DNA of 64,000 nucleotides from NCBI GenBank assembly GCA_902712845.1, contig LR743504.1, positions 4,004,001 through 4,068,000 of the forward strand. The letters run 5' to 3'. Positions 8,764-16,367 of the stretch are shown piece after piece. Under the pieces are notes generated by a model. The model saw only the letters and a list, made by a program, of their open reading frames with translations. It did no database searches and was not told where the DNA came from. Each line of letters begins with the position of its first letter. The first letter of the stretch is position 1. The stretch is from Methylobacterium bullatum. Lineage in GTDB: Bacteria > Pseudomonadota > Alphaproteobacteria > Rhizobiales > Beijerinckiaceae. The translations under genes were made by a program, and so were the position numbers.

Positions 8764-9367
8764 CGGTCTCCTCCCGGGCACGGTAGAGGATCGCGGCCAT
8801 GAGGAACTGGCCGATGGCGAAGGGCAGGCCCATGGTCCAGGGCGAGAGGGCATGGTCGGTACTGGCCAGCATCAGCACGGCGAGGCCTGCCACCATGTAC
8901 CAGGCGCCGGGCAGCGCGACGCCCTTCGGCAGGGACCGCACCGAGGCGAAGAGGCCGAGGCTGACGAGGACCTGCCACAGGCCGGGCAGCATCCAGAGGC
9001 TTTCCGGCGAAACCCGCACCAGGACCAGGGCGAGCAGGGCGCCCGCCGTGCCCGCGGGCAGGAATTGCTCCACCGCGTTCACGATCGCCGTATCGGTGAG
9101 CCCCGCATGGTCTCGCCTGGAGCGAGCCGACATCTCGGCGCCGATGAGGACGGCGGAGGCCAGGGCGGTGGCGATCCAGCCGCCGAGGAACAGCAGCGGC
9201 TGCCCGGTCGGGTCGTCGAGCCAGGTATGCTGCGCCAGGGCGGTGCCGAGGGCGAGGACGCCCGTGGTGGCGATGGCGGAGGGGCCGAACCCGCAGAAAG
9301 CGTCGCCGCGGGCGAGCTGCGCGCGGATCGCTACGATATCGGCCAGGGCCTTGTCGAGATCGGACAT
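8756..9367 (-). CDS. Multi-pass membrane protein linked to a regulator
   Basis: The protein has 203 residues with a short polar N-terminus (MSDLDKALADIVAIRAQLAR) and about six hydrophobic segments, such as ATTGVLALGTALA, PLLFLGGWIATALASAVLI, AGALLALVLV and MVAGLAVLMLA. I cannot assign a transport or enzymatic motif. Pairs of such membrane proteins and small winged-helix regulators are common, so it may sense a membrane or ligand state that modulates the regulator. It is the first gene of the operon; the ATG at 9367 follows GGGAG, and the palindrome at 9385-9401 lies just upstream. Confidence 0.7.
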   Translation of the reverse strand: MSDLDKALADIVAIRAQLARGDAFCGFGPSAIATTGVLALGTALAQHTWLDDPTGQPLLFLGGWIATALASAVLIGAEMSARSRRDHAGLTDTAIVNAVEQFLPAGTAGALLALVLVRVSPESLWMLPGLWQVLVSLGLFASVRSLPKGVALPGAWYMVAGLAVLMLASTDHALSPWTMGLPFAIGQFLMAAILYRAREETDA

Positions 9368-9384
9368 CCGATGCTCCCGGATCA

Positions 9385-9401
9385 ACTTTGTATCGCAAAG
9401 T
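9385..9401. promoter_or_regulatory. Palindromic operator before the membrane-protein operon
   Basis: ACTTTG-TATCG-CAAAGT is a perfect 6+6 inverted repeat 17 bases upstream of the first start codon and upstream of its ribosome binding site. Only the centre differs from the copy at 8348-8364, as expected for two sites of one dimeric regulator. Confidence 0.78.
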
Positions 9402-9466
9402 AAGCCGATCCGGTGGCCGCCCGCAAGTGCCTTCCGGCACTCGGGGTCATCGGCTGCGGGTTTCAT

Positions 9467-10195
9467 TCAATCCTGTGCGAGCCGCTCGGCCAGGGTGGGC
9501 GACAGGCCGATGCTCTCGATGGAGGGGGCCGGCTGGCCCGGCGGCAAGCCGCAGATCGCGGCGGCGAGGACCGCGCGGGTGCCCACTTCCACCGAGCACA
9601 GGACGGGCACGGGTACCTGCGGCTGGATGCGCTCGGCGAGGCCGGCGAGCGCCGCCCCGCCGAGGATCACCACATCCGCCCCGTCGCGGAGGGCACAGGT
9701 GGTGCAGGCGGCGGCCAGATCCGCCAGGGCCGCCTCGGGATCTCTCGCGATGCGGTCTCCCGTGGGGGCGATGGTGCGGATGGCGGCGAGTTTGTCGGAC
9801 AGGCCGATCCCCGCCACGAACTCCTCCAGCATCGGCCCCCAAAGGGAGCCCCCGGTGACGATGGCGAAGCGCCCTCCCCGCGCAGTGGCGGCAAGGCACG
9901 AGGCCTCTGCCATTCCCACCACCGGAAGGGGGGAGATCTCGCGGAGCGCCCCGAGTCCCGGATCACCGAAACAGGCGAGATAGACCGCGTCGCAGCCCTC
10001 CGCGTGCTCGGCCAGCGCGTCGAGGGCGGCATGGGCCGCGATCGCCGACGCGGCCCGGCTGGTGATGTAGCGGGCGCCGAAGCGCCCGGTGACCGGCACG
10101 AACTCGGCGGCGTCGCCCGCCACCCGCCGTGCATGCCGGGTGACGAGGTCGGTGACGGAGTCGGTCGTGTTGGGGTTGATCAGCAGGATGCGCAA
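9467..10195 (-). CDS. Asp/Glu/hydantoin racemase family protein
   Basis: The 242-residue protein belongs to the Asp/Glu racemase superfamily: MRILLINPNTTDSVTDLV at the start, then ACFGDPG with the first catalytic Cys. Hydantoin and allantoin racemases use a second Cys in a GCAGM-type motif. Here the equivalent segment reads VVILGGAALAGLA, so that Cys is replaced by Gly, and racemisation by the usual two-base mechanism is doubtful. The start codon is TTG (10193-10195) with GGAG about ten bases upstream. It lies 17 bases after the NCS1 permease gene, which suggests use of a cyclic ureide such as hydantoin or allantoin. Confidence 0.8.
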   Translation of the reverse strand: MRILLINPNTTDSVTDLVTRHARRVAGDAAEFVPVTGRFGARYITSRAASAIAAHAALDALAEHAEGCDAVYLACFGDPGLGALREISPLPVVGMAEASCLAATARGGRFAIVTGGSLWGPMLEEFVAGIGLSDKLAAIRTIAPTGDRIARDPEAALADLAAACTTCALRDGADVVILGGAALAGLAERIQPQVPVPVLCSVEVGTRAVLAAAICGLPPGQPAPSIESIGLSPTLAERLAQD

Positions 10196-10212
10196 AGGGA
10201 ATCGGTCTCCGG

Positions 10213-11715
10213 TCAGGCCTTGGCCGCGGCCGCCGTCTTACGCATCAGGATGAGATAGATCGAGAAGCCCAGGGCCACGCCGATGAACCAGCTGAAATTC
10301 GCCAGACTTCCCAGGGCTGGGATGACGGCGCAGAGCACCGGCACCAGGGCGGAGGGAATGACGCTGTAGATGGCGGCGCGGTTGTAGCCGCCATCGTACC
10401 AATACGTGCCCGTCGGGCTCATCGTGTAGAGGTCGTCCACCACCACGTGCTGCTTCCGCACCACGAAGAAGTCGGCGATCAGGATCCCGAAGAGCGGGCC
10501 GATGAACGCGCCGAGGATGTCGAGCGTGTAATGGATCACGGCCGGGTTGTTGTAGAGGTTCCACGGGGTGATGAAGATCGAGGCCACGGCCGCGATCATG
10601 CCGCCCATGCGCCAGCTGATGTGCTGCGGGGCCACGTTCGAGAAGTCGAAGGCCGGCGAGACGAAATTCGCCACGATGTTGATACCGATCGTCGCCGTCA
10701 TGAAGGTGAAGGCGCCGAGCACCACCGCGTAGGTATTGTCGATCTTGCTCACCGTCTCCACCGGGTCGATGATGAGATGGCCGAAGACCGGGAGTGTCGA
10801 CGAGGTTGTGATGACGGTGAGCAACGAGAAGCCGATGAAGTTCACCGGCAGGCCCCAGAAATTGCCGGCCTTCACGGCCGGGAACGACTTTCCGTAGCGT
10901 GAGAAGTCGCCGAAATTCAGCATCGGCCCGGAGAAGTACGAAACGACCAGGGCGACCGCGTTGATCATAACCGGCAGGGCGTCCCAGCCCTGGTACTTCA
11001 CCTCGCCCAGCGTGAGGCCGACATTCGAGACGCCGGCCTTGGCCACGAGGTAGACCGCCAGGGCGATCATCACCACGTAGACGGCGGGGCCGGCCCAATC
11101 GATGAACTTGCGGATCGCCTCCATGCCGCGCCAGAACACGAGGGCCTGGATCACCCAAAGGGCCATGAAGGCCGCCCAGCCGAGGCTGGACAGGCCGGCG
11201 AAGCCGAACTGGGTCACGTCGGCATAGGGTTTCAGCTCCGGATAGAAGCGCAGGGCCACGATCATGAAGGCGCTGGAGGCGAGGTAGGTCTGGATGCCGT
11301 ACCAGGCGACCGCGATGAGCCCCCGGATGATGGCCGGGATGTTGGCGCCCTTCACACCGAAGGAGGCCCGGCAGATCACCGGATAGGGCGTGCCAGTGAC
11401 CTGGCTCGGCTTTGCCACGAGGTTGCAGAAGAACTGCACGATGAGGATGCCGACGAGCAGCGAGACCAGCACCTGCCAGCTCACGAGGCCGAGGGAGAAC
11501 AGGCTGCCCGCCGTGATGTAGCCGCCGACGCTGTGGACGTCCGACATCCAGAAGGCGAAGAAATTGTAGGTGCCCCAGGTCTGCTTCCGGAGGGGGGCCA
11601 GATCCTCGTTGGTGAGGCGGTCGTCGTAGCCGGGCTTGATCACCACGTCGGCATGGGATGTGGGGACGGCGCCTCCGGACGCGGCCGGTTCGGTGATCGA
11701 TGCGCTGTGTGACAT
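10213..11715 (-). CDS. NCS1 nucleobase/hydantoin permease
   Basis: This 500-residue, roughly 12-helix transporter belongs to the nucleobase:cation symporter-1 family. YNFFAFWMSDVHSVGGYITAG forms the first broken helix. WYGIQTY holds the Trp and Gln that contact hydantoin in Mhp1, and GINIVANF supplies the Asn of the same binding site. It should import a purine, pyrimidine or hydantoin with a cation. The ATG at 11715 is preceded by a near-perfect AGGAGGACC. It is followed by the racemase-like gene in the same operon. The precise substrate cannot be read from the sequence. Confidence 0.85.
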   Translation of the reverse strand: MSHSASITEPAASGGAVPTSHADVVIKPGYDDRLTNEDLAPLRKQTWGTYNFFAFWMSDVHSVGGYITAGSLFSLGLVSWQVLVSLLVGILIVQFFCNLVAKPSQVTGTPYPVICRASFGVKGANIPAIIRGLIAVAWYGIQTYLASSAFMIVALRFYPELKPYADVTQFGFAGLSSLGWAAFMALWVIQALVFWRGMEAIRKFIDWAGPAVYVVMIALAVYLVAKAGVSNVGLTLGEVKYQGWDALPVMINAVALVVSYFSGPMLNFGDFSRYGKSFPAVKAGNFWGLPVNFIGFSLLTVITTSSTLPVFGHLIIDPVETVSKIDNTYAVVLGAFTFMTATIGINIVANFVSPAFDFSNVAPQHISWRMGGMIAAVASIFITPWNLYNNPAVIHYTLDILGAFIGPLFGILIADFFVVRKQHVVVDDLYTMSPTGTYWYDGGYNRAAIYSVIPSALVPVLCAVIPALGSLANFSWFIGVALGFSIYLILMRKTAAAAKA

Positions 11716-12052
11716 GAGCCCGGTCCTCCTTCGTCGAGAGGGCCGAAGCCCATGTCCGATAAGCGTCAATCCAAGCAGGGCGTGTGCCAGCTTGGCAGTA
11801 CCCCCCGCTCACCCGGTCGATATCCCGCGGTCGATATCCCGGAGGGTGCGATCTGCACCGGATAAGCGAGGGTGCTCGGCCAGTGGTCGATTGACAAGAC
11901 ACCTCAAGGCTCTAAGTGTCCCGCAACGCGTGTGCGCGGCTGGTCCAGTGTTCGAGCGATCCTTACTCGAACGGACCTCGAAGCCTAGCTCACGACGATC
12001 TTCTCCGCGCGGACCGGTATGAGTTCCCGCGCGCAACGGTTCACATCAGCAT
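11716..12052. other. Divergent promoter region, permease / helicase
   Basis: This 337-bp gap separates the leftward permease from the rightward helicase gene and should hold both promoters. It contains a perfect 14-bp tandem repeat at 11814-11841 and a TTGACA hexamer near 11891. No coding sequence is supported. Confidence 0.5.
11814..11841. repeat. 14-bp tandem direct repeat
   Basis: CGGTCGATATCCCG occurs twice with no gap (11814-11827 and 11828-11841), about 100 bases upstream of the permease start. It could be a paired regulator-binding site, since each unit contains the palindromic core GATATC. Confidence 0.7.
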
Positions 12053-13633
12053 ATGTCTTTTGCCGACCTCGGATTGAGCGACAAGGTCCTCCAGGCCGTC
12101 ACGGCCGCGGGCTACACGGACCCGACGCCGATCCAGGCTCAAGCCATCCCGCACGTTCTGGCACGCCGCGACGTGCTCGGCATCGCCCAGACCGGGACCG
12201 GCAAGACCGCCGCCTTCACCCTTCCGATGCTCACCCTGCTGGAGAACGGCCGGGCGCGCGCCCGCATGCCGCGCACGCTGATCCTGGAGCCGACCCGCGA
12301 ACTCGCGGCCCAGGTGGTCGAGAATTTCGATCGCTACGGCCTGAACCACAAGCTCAACGTGGCCCTGATCATCGGCGGCGTCTCCTTCGCCGAGCAGGAT
12401 GCCAAGCTGATGCGCGGCGCCGACGTGCTGATCGCCACACCCGGTCGCCTGCTCGACCATTTCGAGCGCGGCAAGCTCCTGCTCACCGGCGTCGAGCTCC
12501 TCGTCATCGACGAGGCCGACCGGATGCTCGACATGGGCTTCATCCCCGACATCGAGCGCATCGTGAAGATGGTGCCGTTCACGCGCCAGACCCTGTTCTT
12601 CTCCGCCACCATGCCGCCGGAGATCGAGCGGCTGGCGGACGTGTTCCTGCACAACCCGCAGCGGATCGAGGTGGCCCGCCCCGCTTCCACCGCAACCACG
12701 ATCGTACAGAAGCTGGTCGCCGCGGGCTCGGAAGGCCACGAGAAGCGCGACCTCCTGCGCCGGCTCATCCGCGGGGAGGCCGACCTCAACAACGGCATCA
12801 TCTTCTGCAACCGCAAGCGCGACGTCGCGCTGCTGCAGAAGTCGCTGGCGAGCCACGGCTTCAACGTCGCGGCCCTGCACGGCGACATGGACCAGCGCGC
12901 CCGCACCATCGCCCTCGACGGCTTCCGCTCCGGCGAGGTTCCGCTCTTGGTGGCGAGCGATGTCGCGGCCCGTGGCCTCGACATCCCGGCGGTGAGCCAC
13001 GTCTTCAATTTCGACGTGCCGCATCATCCGGAGGATTACGTCCACCGCATCGGCCGCACCGGCCGCGCGGGTCGGGCCGGCCATGCCTTCACCCTGGTGA
13101 CCCGTTCCGACGAGCGCTCGGTGACCGCCATCGAGAGCCTGATCGGCCAGCCGATCCCCTGGGCGGAGGGCGATCTCGGCACCCTGGCCGAGCCGTCGGC
13201 GGATGTCGTCGAAGAGGGGGAGACCCGGACCCGCCATCGGGGACGCAGCGGGGATGCCGCGCGGCGCTCGCGCGGCGGCGAAGGCGGCCGTTCCGAGGCG
13301 GCCAAGCCCGAGGGACGGCGCTCGTCGTCCCGTGAGCGCCCGCCCGCCCGGCGTTCCGAGCCCGCCCGGGCCGAGGCCGCGGTCGTTGAGCCCCCCGCTC
13401 ACGAGGACGTCGCCGATACGCCGCGTGAGACCCCGCGTCGGCGCGAGCCGTCGCGTCCTCCGCAGGAGCAGCGCACCCCGGACCCGCGCAGGGCCGCCCC
13501 CGACCGCAACCGCGACGAACGCCGTCCCTCACCCCGCCGCCGCGACGACGAAGAGGGTGACACGCCGCTAGGCCTGGGCGAGCATGTGCCCGCCTTCCTT
13601 CTGCGTCCGGCCGTGATCAAAAAGACGAAGTAA
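12053..13633 (+). CDS. rhlE: DEAD-box RNA helicase, RhlE type
   Basis: This 526-residue helicase unwinds RNA, typically in ribosome assembly or RNA turnover. The motifs are in order: F-x-D-LGLS and PTPIQAQAIP (Q motif), AQTGTGKTAAF (I), PTRELAAQ (Ia), TPGRLLDH (Ib), VIDEADRMLDMGF (II, DEAD), FFSATMP (III), VASDVAARGLDIP (V), HRIGRTGRAGRAGH (VI). From about residue 380 the tail is low-complexity and rich in Arg, Glu and Pro, as in RhlE-type proteins that bind RNA nonspecifically. The ATG at 12053 begins the family's usual MSFADLGL. No strong ribosome binding site is seen. Confidence 0.92.
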   Translation: MSFADLGLSDKVLQAVTAAGYTDPTPIQAQAIPHVLARRDVLGIAQTGTGKTAAFTLPMLTLLENGRARARMPRTLILEPTRELAAQVVENFDRYGLNHKLNVALIIGGVSFAEQDAKLMRGADVLIATPGRLLDHFERGKLLLTGVELLVIDEADRMLDMGFIPDIERIVKMVPFTRQTLFFSATMPPEIERLADVFLHNPQRIEVARPASTATTIVQKLVAAGSEGHEKRDLLRRLIRGEADLNNGIIFCNRKRDVALLQKSLASHGFNVAALHGDMDQRARTIALDGFRSGEVPLLVASDVAARGLDIPAVSHVFNFDVPHHPEDYVHRIGRTGRAGRAGHAFTLVTRSDERSVTAIESLIGQPIPWAEGDLGTLAEPSADVVEEGETRTRHRGRSGDAARRSRGGEGGRSEAAKPEGRRSSSRERPPARRSEPARAEAAVVEPPAHEDVADTPRETPRRREPSRPPQEQRTPDPRRAAPDRNRDERRPSPRRRDDEEGDTPLGLGEHVPAFLLRPAVIKKTK

Positions 13634-13741
13634 CGCGCGGGTCCACAAACTGTTCCCGATAATTTAACGGGCTCTCCACCATCCTTCCGCTAACGTGCGC
13701 TCCTCGGCCATCGATGCCGGATCAGGGGGCGAACGGGGTCG

Positions 13742-14809
13742 ATGAGTCACGGAAGCTACGGTGACAGGGAGAGAACCTTCGCTCTGGCCGACCGCGCCAA
13801 CGTCCTGATGCGTGACTACGGTTCCTCGGCGACGCCCCAGGCCTATGCCGTCTGGTACACCTACGTGTCGGGCGCGCAGCCGCCGATGAACGACGCGATC
13901 AAGAGGCTGACCACCGAGAACGGCAGCCTTTCGGATGCCGATATCGATTCCCTCTACGAGACCTATATCGACAGCCGCCGCCTCGTCGCCGCCACCGAGC
14001 GGATGAACGCGAACATGCTGGCCGAGATCGAGGGCATCATGGAGGTGATGGACCTTTCCCTCGGATCGACGGCGCAATACGGGGAGTCGCTCCAGGCGCT
14101 GTCGCACGACCTCGACGTGTCCGGCCAGAACCGCGCCCGCGTCCGCGAGATCATCACGACCCTGGTCTCGACCACCCGGGAAATCACCGCCAGCAACCGG
14201 ACCCTCGAAGCGCGCATGCGGGAAAGCCGCAACGAGATCGAGACCCTGCGTGAGACACTGGAAGCGACGCGGCTGGAGAGCCTCACCGATCCCCTCACCG
14301 GACTGTCCAACCGCAAGCATTTCGAGGAAAGTCTGCGCAAGATGGTCGATGGCGCCGCGAGCCAGGCGATCCCCTCCAGCCTGATCGTCATCGACGTCGA
14401 TTTCTTCAAGCGTTTCAACGACGTCTACGGCCACCTCACGGGCGATCAGGTGCTCCGGCTCGTGGCCATCGTCATGCGCGAGCATCTCAAGGCTCGTGTC
14501 ACCCTCGCCCGTTTCGGCGGTGAGGAATTCGGGATCCTCCTGCCCGAGACCAACCGTGCCGCGGCCGTCGCCATCGGCGAGAAGGTCCGTGCCAGCGTGA
14601 TGGGCCGTGAACTGGTGAAGCGGACCACGGGAGAGTCCCTCGGCAAAGTGACGATCTCCCTCGGCGTCGCCACGTCGCGCCCAGGCGACACCGCCGTGTC
14701 CCTCCTCGAACGCGCCGACCAGTGCATGTTCATGGCCAAGCGCGACGGCCGCAATCGGACCGTGGACGATTCCCGCGTCGCGTTGGAGACGCTCACGGCC
14801 GTCGCGTGA
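13742..14809 (+). CDS. Diguanylate cyclase (GGDEF)
   Basis: The 355-residue protein makes cyclic di-GMP. The C-terminal GGDEF domain is intact: DPLTGLSNRKHFEE, VIDVDFFKRFNDVYGH and the active-site FGGEEFGILLPET. The position of the inhibitory RxxD site upstream of GGEEF reads KARV, so product feedback at the I-site is probably absent. The N-terminal 180 residues are soluble and helical, with a probable coiled coil around TTREITASNRTLEARM leading into the catalytic domain. No membrane segment or known sensor domain is seen. It stands alone, 108 bases after the helicase. Confidence 0.92.
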   Translation: MSHGSYGDRERTFALADRANVLMRDYGSSATPQAYAVWYTYVSGAQPPMNDAIKRLTTENGSLSDADIDSLYETYIDSRRLVAATERMNANMLAEIEGIMEVMDLSLGSTAQYGESLQALSHDLDVSGQNRARVREIITTLVSTTREITASNRTLEARMRESRNEIETLRETLEATRLESLTDPLTGLSNRKHFEESLRKMVDGAASQAIPSSLIVIDVDFFKRFNDVYGHLTGDQVLRLVAIVMREHLKARVTLARFGGEEFGILLPETNRAAAVAIGEKVRASVMGRELVKRTTGESLGKVTISLGVATSRPGDTAVSLLERADQCMFMAKRDGRNRTVDDSRVALETLTAVA

Positions 14810-14839
14810 GCGTCTCTGCGAGCTGGCGCCGCTCTCGCG

Positions 14840-15217
14840 TCAGGCCGATGCGCGGAGCGCTTCGGGATTGGCCGGCGTGATCGCCACGGATTCGCCGCAG
14901 CCGCAGGACGAGGTCTGGTTCGGGTTGTTGAACACGAACTGCGACGACAGCTTCGTCGTCTTGAAGTCCATTTCCGTGCCGAGGAGGAACAGGAGCGCCT
15001 TCGGGTCGACGAACACCGTCACCCCGCGATCCTCCACCACGTCCTCGCCGGGGTTGCGCCCTTCGGCATATTCCATCGTGTAGGACATGCCGGCGCAGCC
15101 GCCGTTCTTCACACCGACCCTCAGGCCGGCGATGGGCTTCTCGGCATCGGCGATGATGGCCTTGATCCGGTCCGCCGCTGCGTCGGTCAGGGACAGGACC
15201 TTGAAACTCTTGAGCAT
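14840..15217 (-). CDS. sufA: A-type iron-sulphur carrier (SufA/ErpA family)
   Basis: This 125-residue HesB/IscA-type protein carries nascent Fe-S clusters to target enzymes. The cluster-binding cysteines are in NGGCAGMSY and SSCGCGES near the C-terminus. In related alphaproteobacteria it closes the suf operon after sufT. Here it is separated from sufT by an oppositely oriented Uma2 gene, so it probably has its own promoter in 15218-15375. The ATG at 15217 gives the expected length. Whether it is strictly SufA or ErpA cannot be decided from sequence alone. Confidence 0.88.
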   Translation of the reverse strand: MLKSFKVLSLTDAAADRIKAIIADAEKPIAGLRVGVKNGGCAGMSYTMEYAEGRNPGEDVVEDRGVTVFVDPKALLFLLGTEMDFKTTKLSSQFVFNNPNQTSSCGCGESVAITPANPEALRASA

Positions 15218-15375
15218 GGGTCTCTCCGGCAGCCGGGTTCAAGGCCCGGGCGGTTGAGGATGATGGTACGTCGTTAAGATAAGGATGGCGGAGGCCGCGG
15301 TCCACTGTCGTCATGCGGCACCAGCCGGCGGTCTTCGGACTATGCTATCATCACGGTCGGTCGAGGACGGATTTC

Positions 15376-15969
15376 ATGGCACAGACGGCACGACGCCTGA
15401 TGAGCGTAGAAGAATTCTTTGATTGGCAGCAACGCCAGGATTGCCTCTACGAACTCGTCGACGGCGTGCCGGTCCCGCACGTGAAGATGATGACGGGTGC
15501 CAGTGCGCAGCACGACCGCGTGACCGTGAACATCATTGCCGCCCTCCACGGCCAGCTTCGCGGAACCGGGTGTCGGCCGACGACGGACGATATCGGCCTG
15601 CGCACGGGGATCTCGACCTTGCGCCGGCCTGACGTGACTGTGGAATGCGGCGATCTCGTCTTGGACAGCTACGAGAGCCGGACGCCCAGGCTTGTCGTCG
15701 AGGTATTGTCACCCTCGACGAGCACCATCGATCGATTCCGGAAGCTGGAGGAGTACAAGCGTCATCCGACGATCGCTTACATCCTGCTCGTGGAGACTCG
15801 GTGGCCCAGCGCGACATTGTATCGGCGCGACGGCGAGTCATGGACGACACAAGCCTTCGAGGCGATCGACGAGACCATCGATTTGCCGATCATTGGGGCA
15901 AGGCTGCTGATGACGGATGTCTACGACAGCATGACGTTTGCCCCGCACCGCGAGGCACCGATCAGCTGA
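15376..15969 (+). CDS. Uma2 family (DUF820) nuclease-fold protein
   Basis: The 197-residue protein matches the Uma2/DUF820 family: RRLMSVEEFFDWQ, then ELVDGVPV, RRPDVTVECGDLV and PRLVVEVLSPST, ending KLEEYKRHPTIAYILLV. These carry the Asp, Glu and Lys of a PD-(D/E)XK-type core. The biochemical role of the family is unsettled; it is often multicopy and mobile. The ATG at 15376 follows GAGGACGG. The gene lies on the opposite strand between sufT and sufA and reads convergently with sufT with only six bases between stops, so it interrupts the suf operon. Confidence 0.85.
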   Translation: MAQTARRLMSVEEFFDWQQRQDCLYELVDGVPVPHVKMMTGASAQHDRVTVNIIAALHGQLRGTGCRPTTDDIGLRTGISTLRRPDVTVECGDLVLDSYESRTPRLVVEVLSPSTSTIDRFRKLEEYKRHPTIAYILLVETRWPSATLYRRDGESWTTQAFEAIDETIDLPIIGARLLMTDVYDSMTFAPHREAPIS

Positions 15970-15975
15970 GGCGTG

Positions 15976-16356
15976 CTACCACATGTCGAGGGCGACGCGG
16001 GCCTCGTCCGACATCCGGCTCTGGTCCCACGGCGGATCGAACACCATCGTCACGGTGCAGGACTGGATGCCCGGCACGGCGGCGACTGCCGTCTCGACCC
16101 AGCCCGGCATCTCGCCGGCCACGGGACAGCCGGGCGCCGTCAGCGTCATGTCGATGGCGACCGTACGGTCATCGGCGATGTCGACCTTGTAGATCAGGCC
16201 GAGCTCGTAGATGTCGGCCGGGATCTCGGGATCGTAGACGCTCTTCAAAGCGGCGACGATGGCGTCGGTCAGCCGGTCGAGCTCTTCGGGAGGGATCGCC
16301 GAATCGCTGGCGATGGCGGGAGTGTTGGCTCCGCCGGTGATGGTCGAGTCGCTCAT
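15976..16356 (-). CDS. sufT: MIP18/DUF59 iron-sulphur assembly factor
   Basis: This 126-residue protein has the DUF59 core: LKSVYDPEIPADIYELGLIY and MTLTAPGCPVAGEMPGW, the latter holding the conserved reactive Cys. SufT-like proteins help mature 4Fe-4S proteins. It lies 11 bases after sufS, in the usual alphaproteobacterial suf order. The first 25 residues are a variable, Ser/Thr-rich leader. Confidence 0.9.
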   Translation of the reverse strand: MSDSTITGGANTPAIASDSAIPPEELDRLTDAIVAALKSVYDPEIPADIYELGLIYKVDIADDRTVAIDMTLTAPGCPVAGEMPGWVETAVAAVPGIQSCTVTMVFDPPWDQSRMSDEARVALDMW

Positions 16357-16367
16357 GGTGTGGATCC

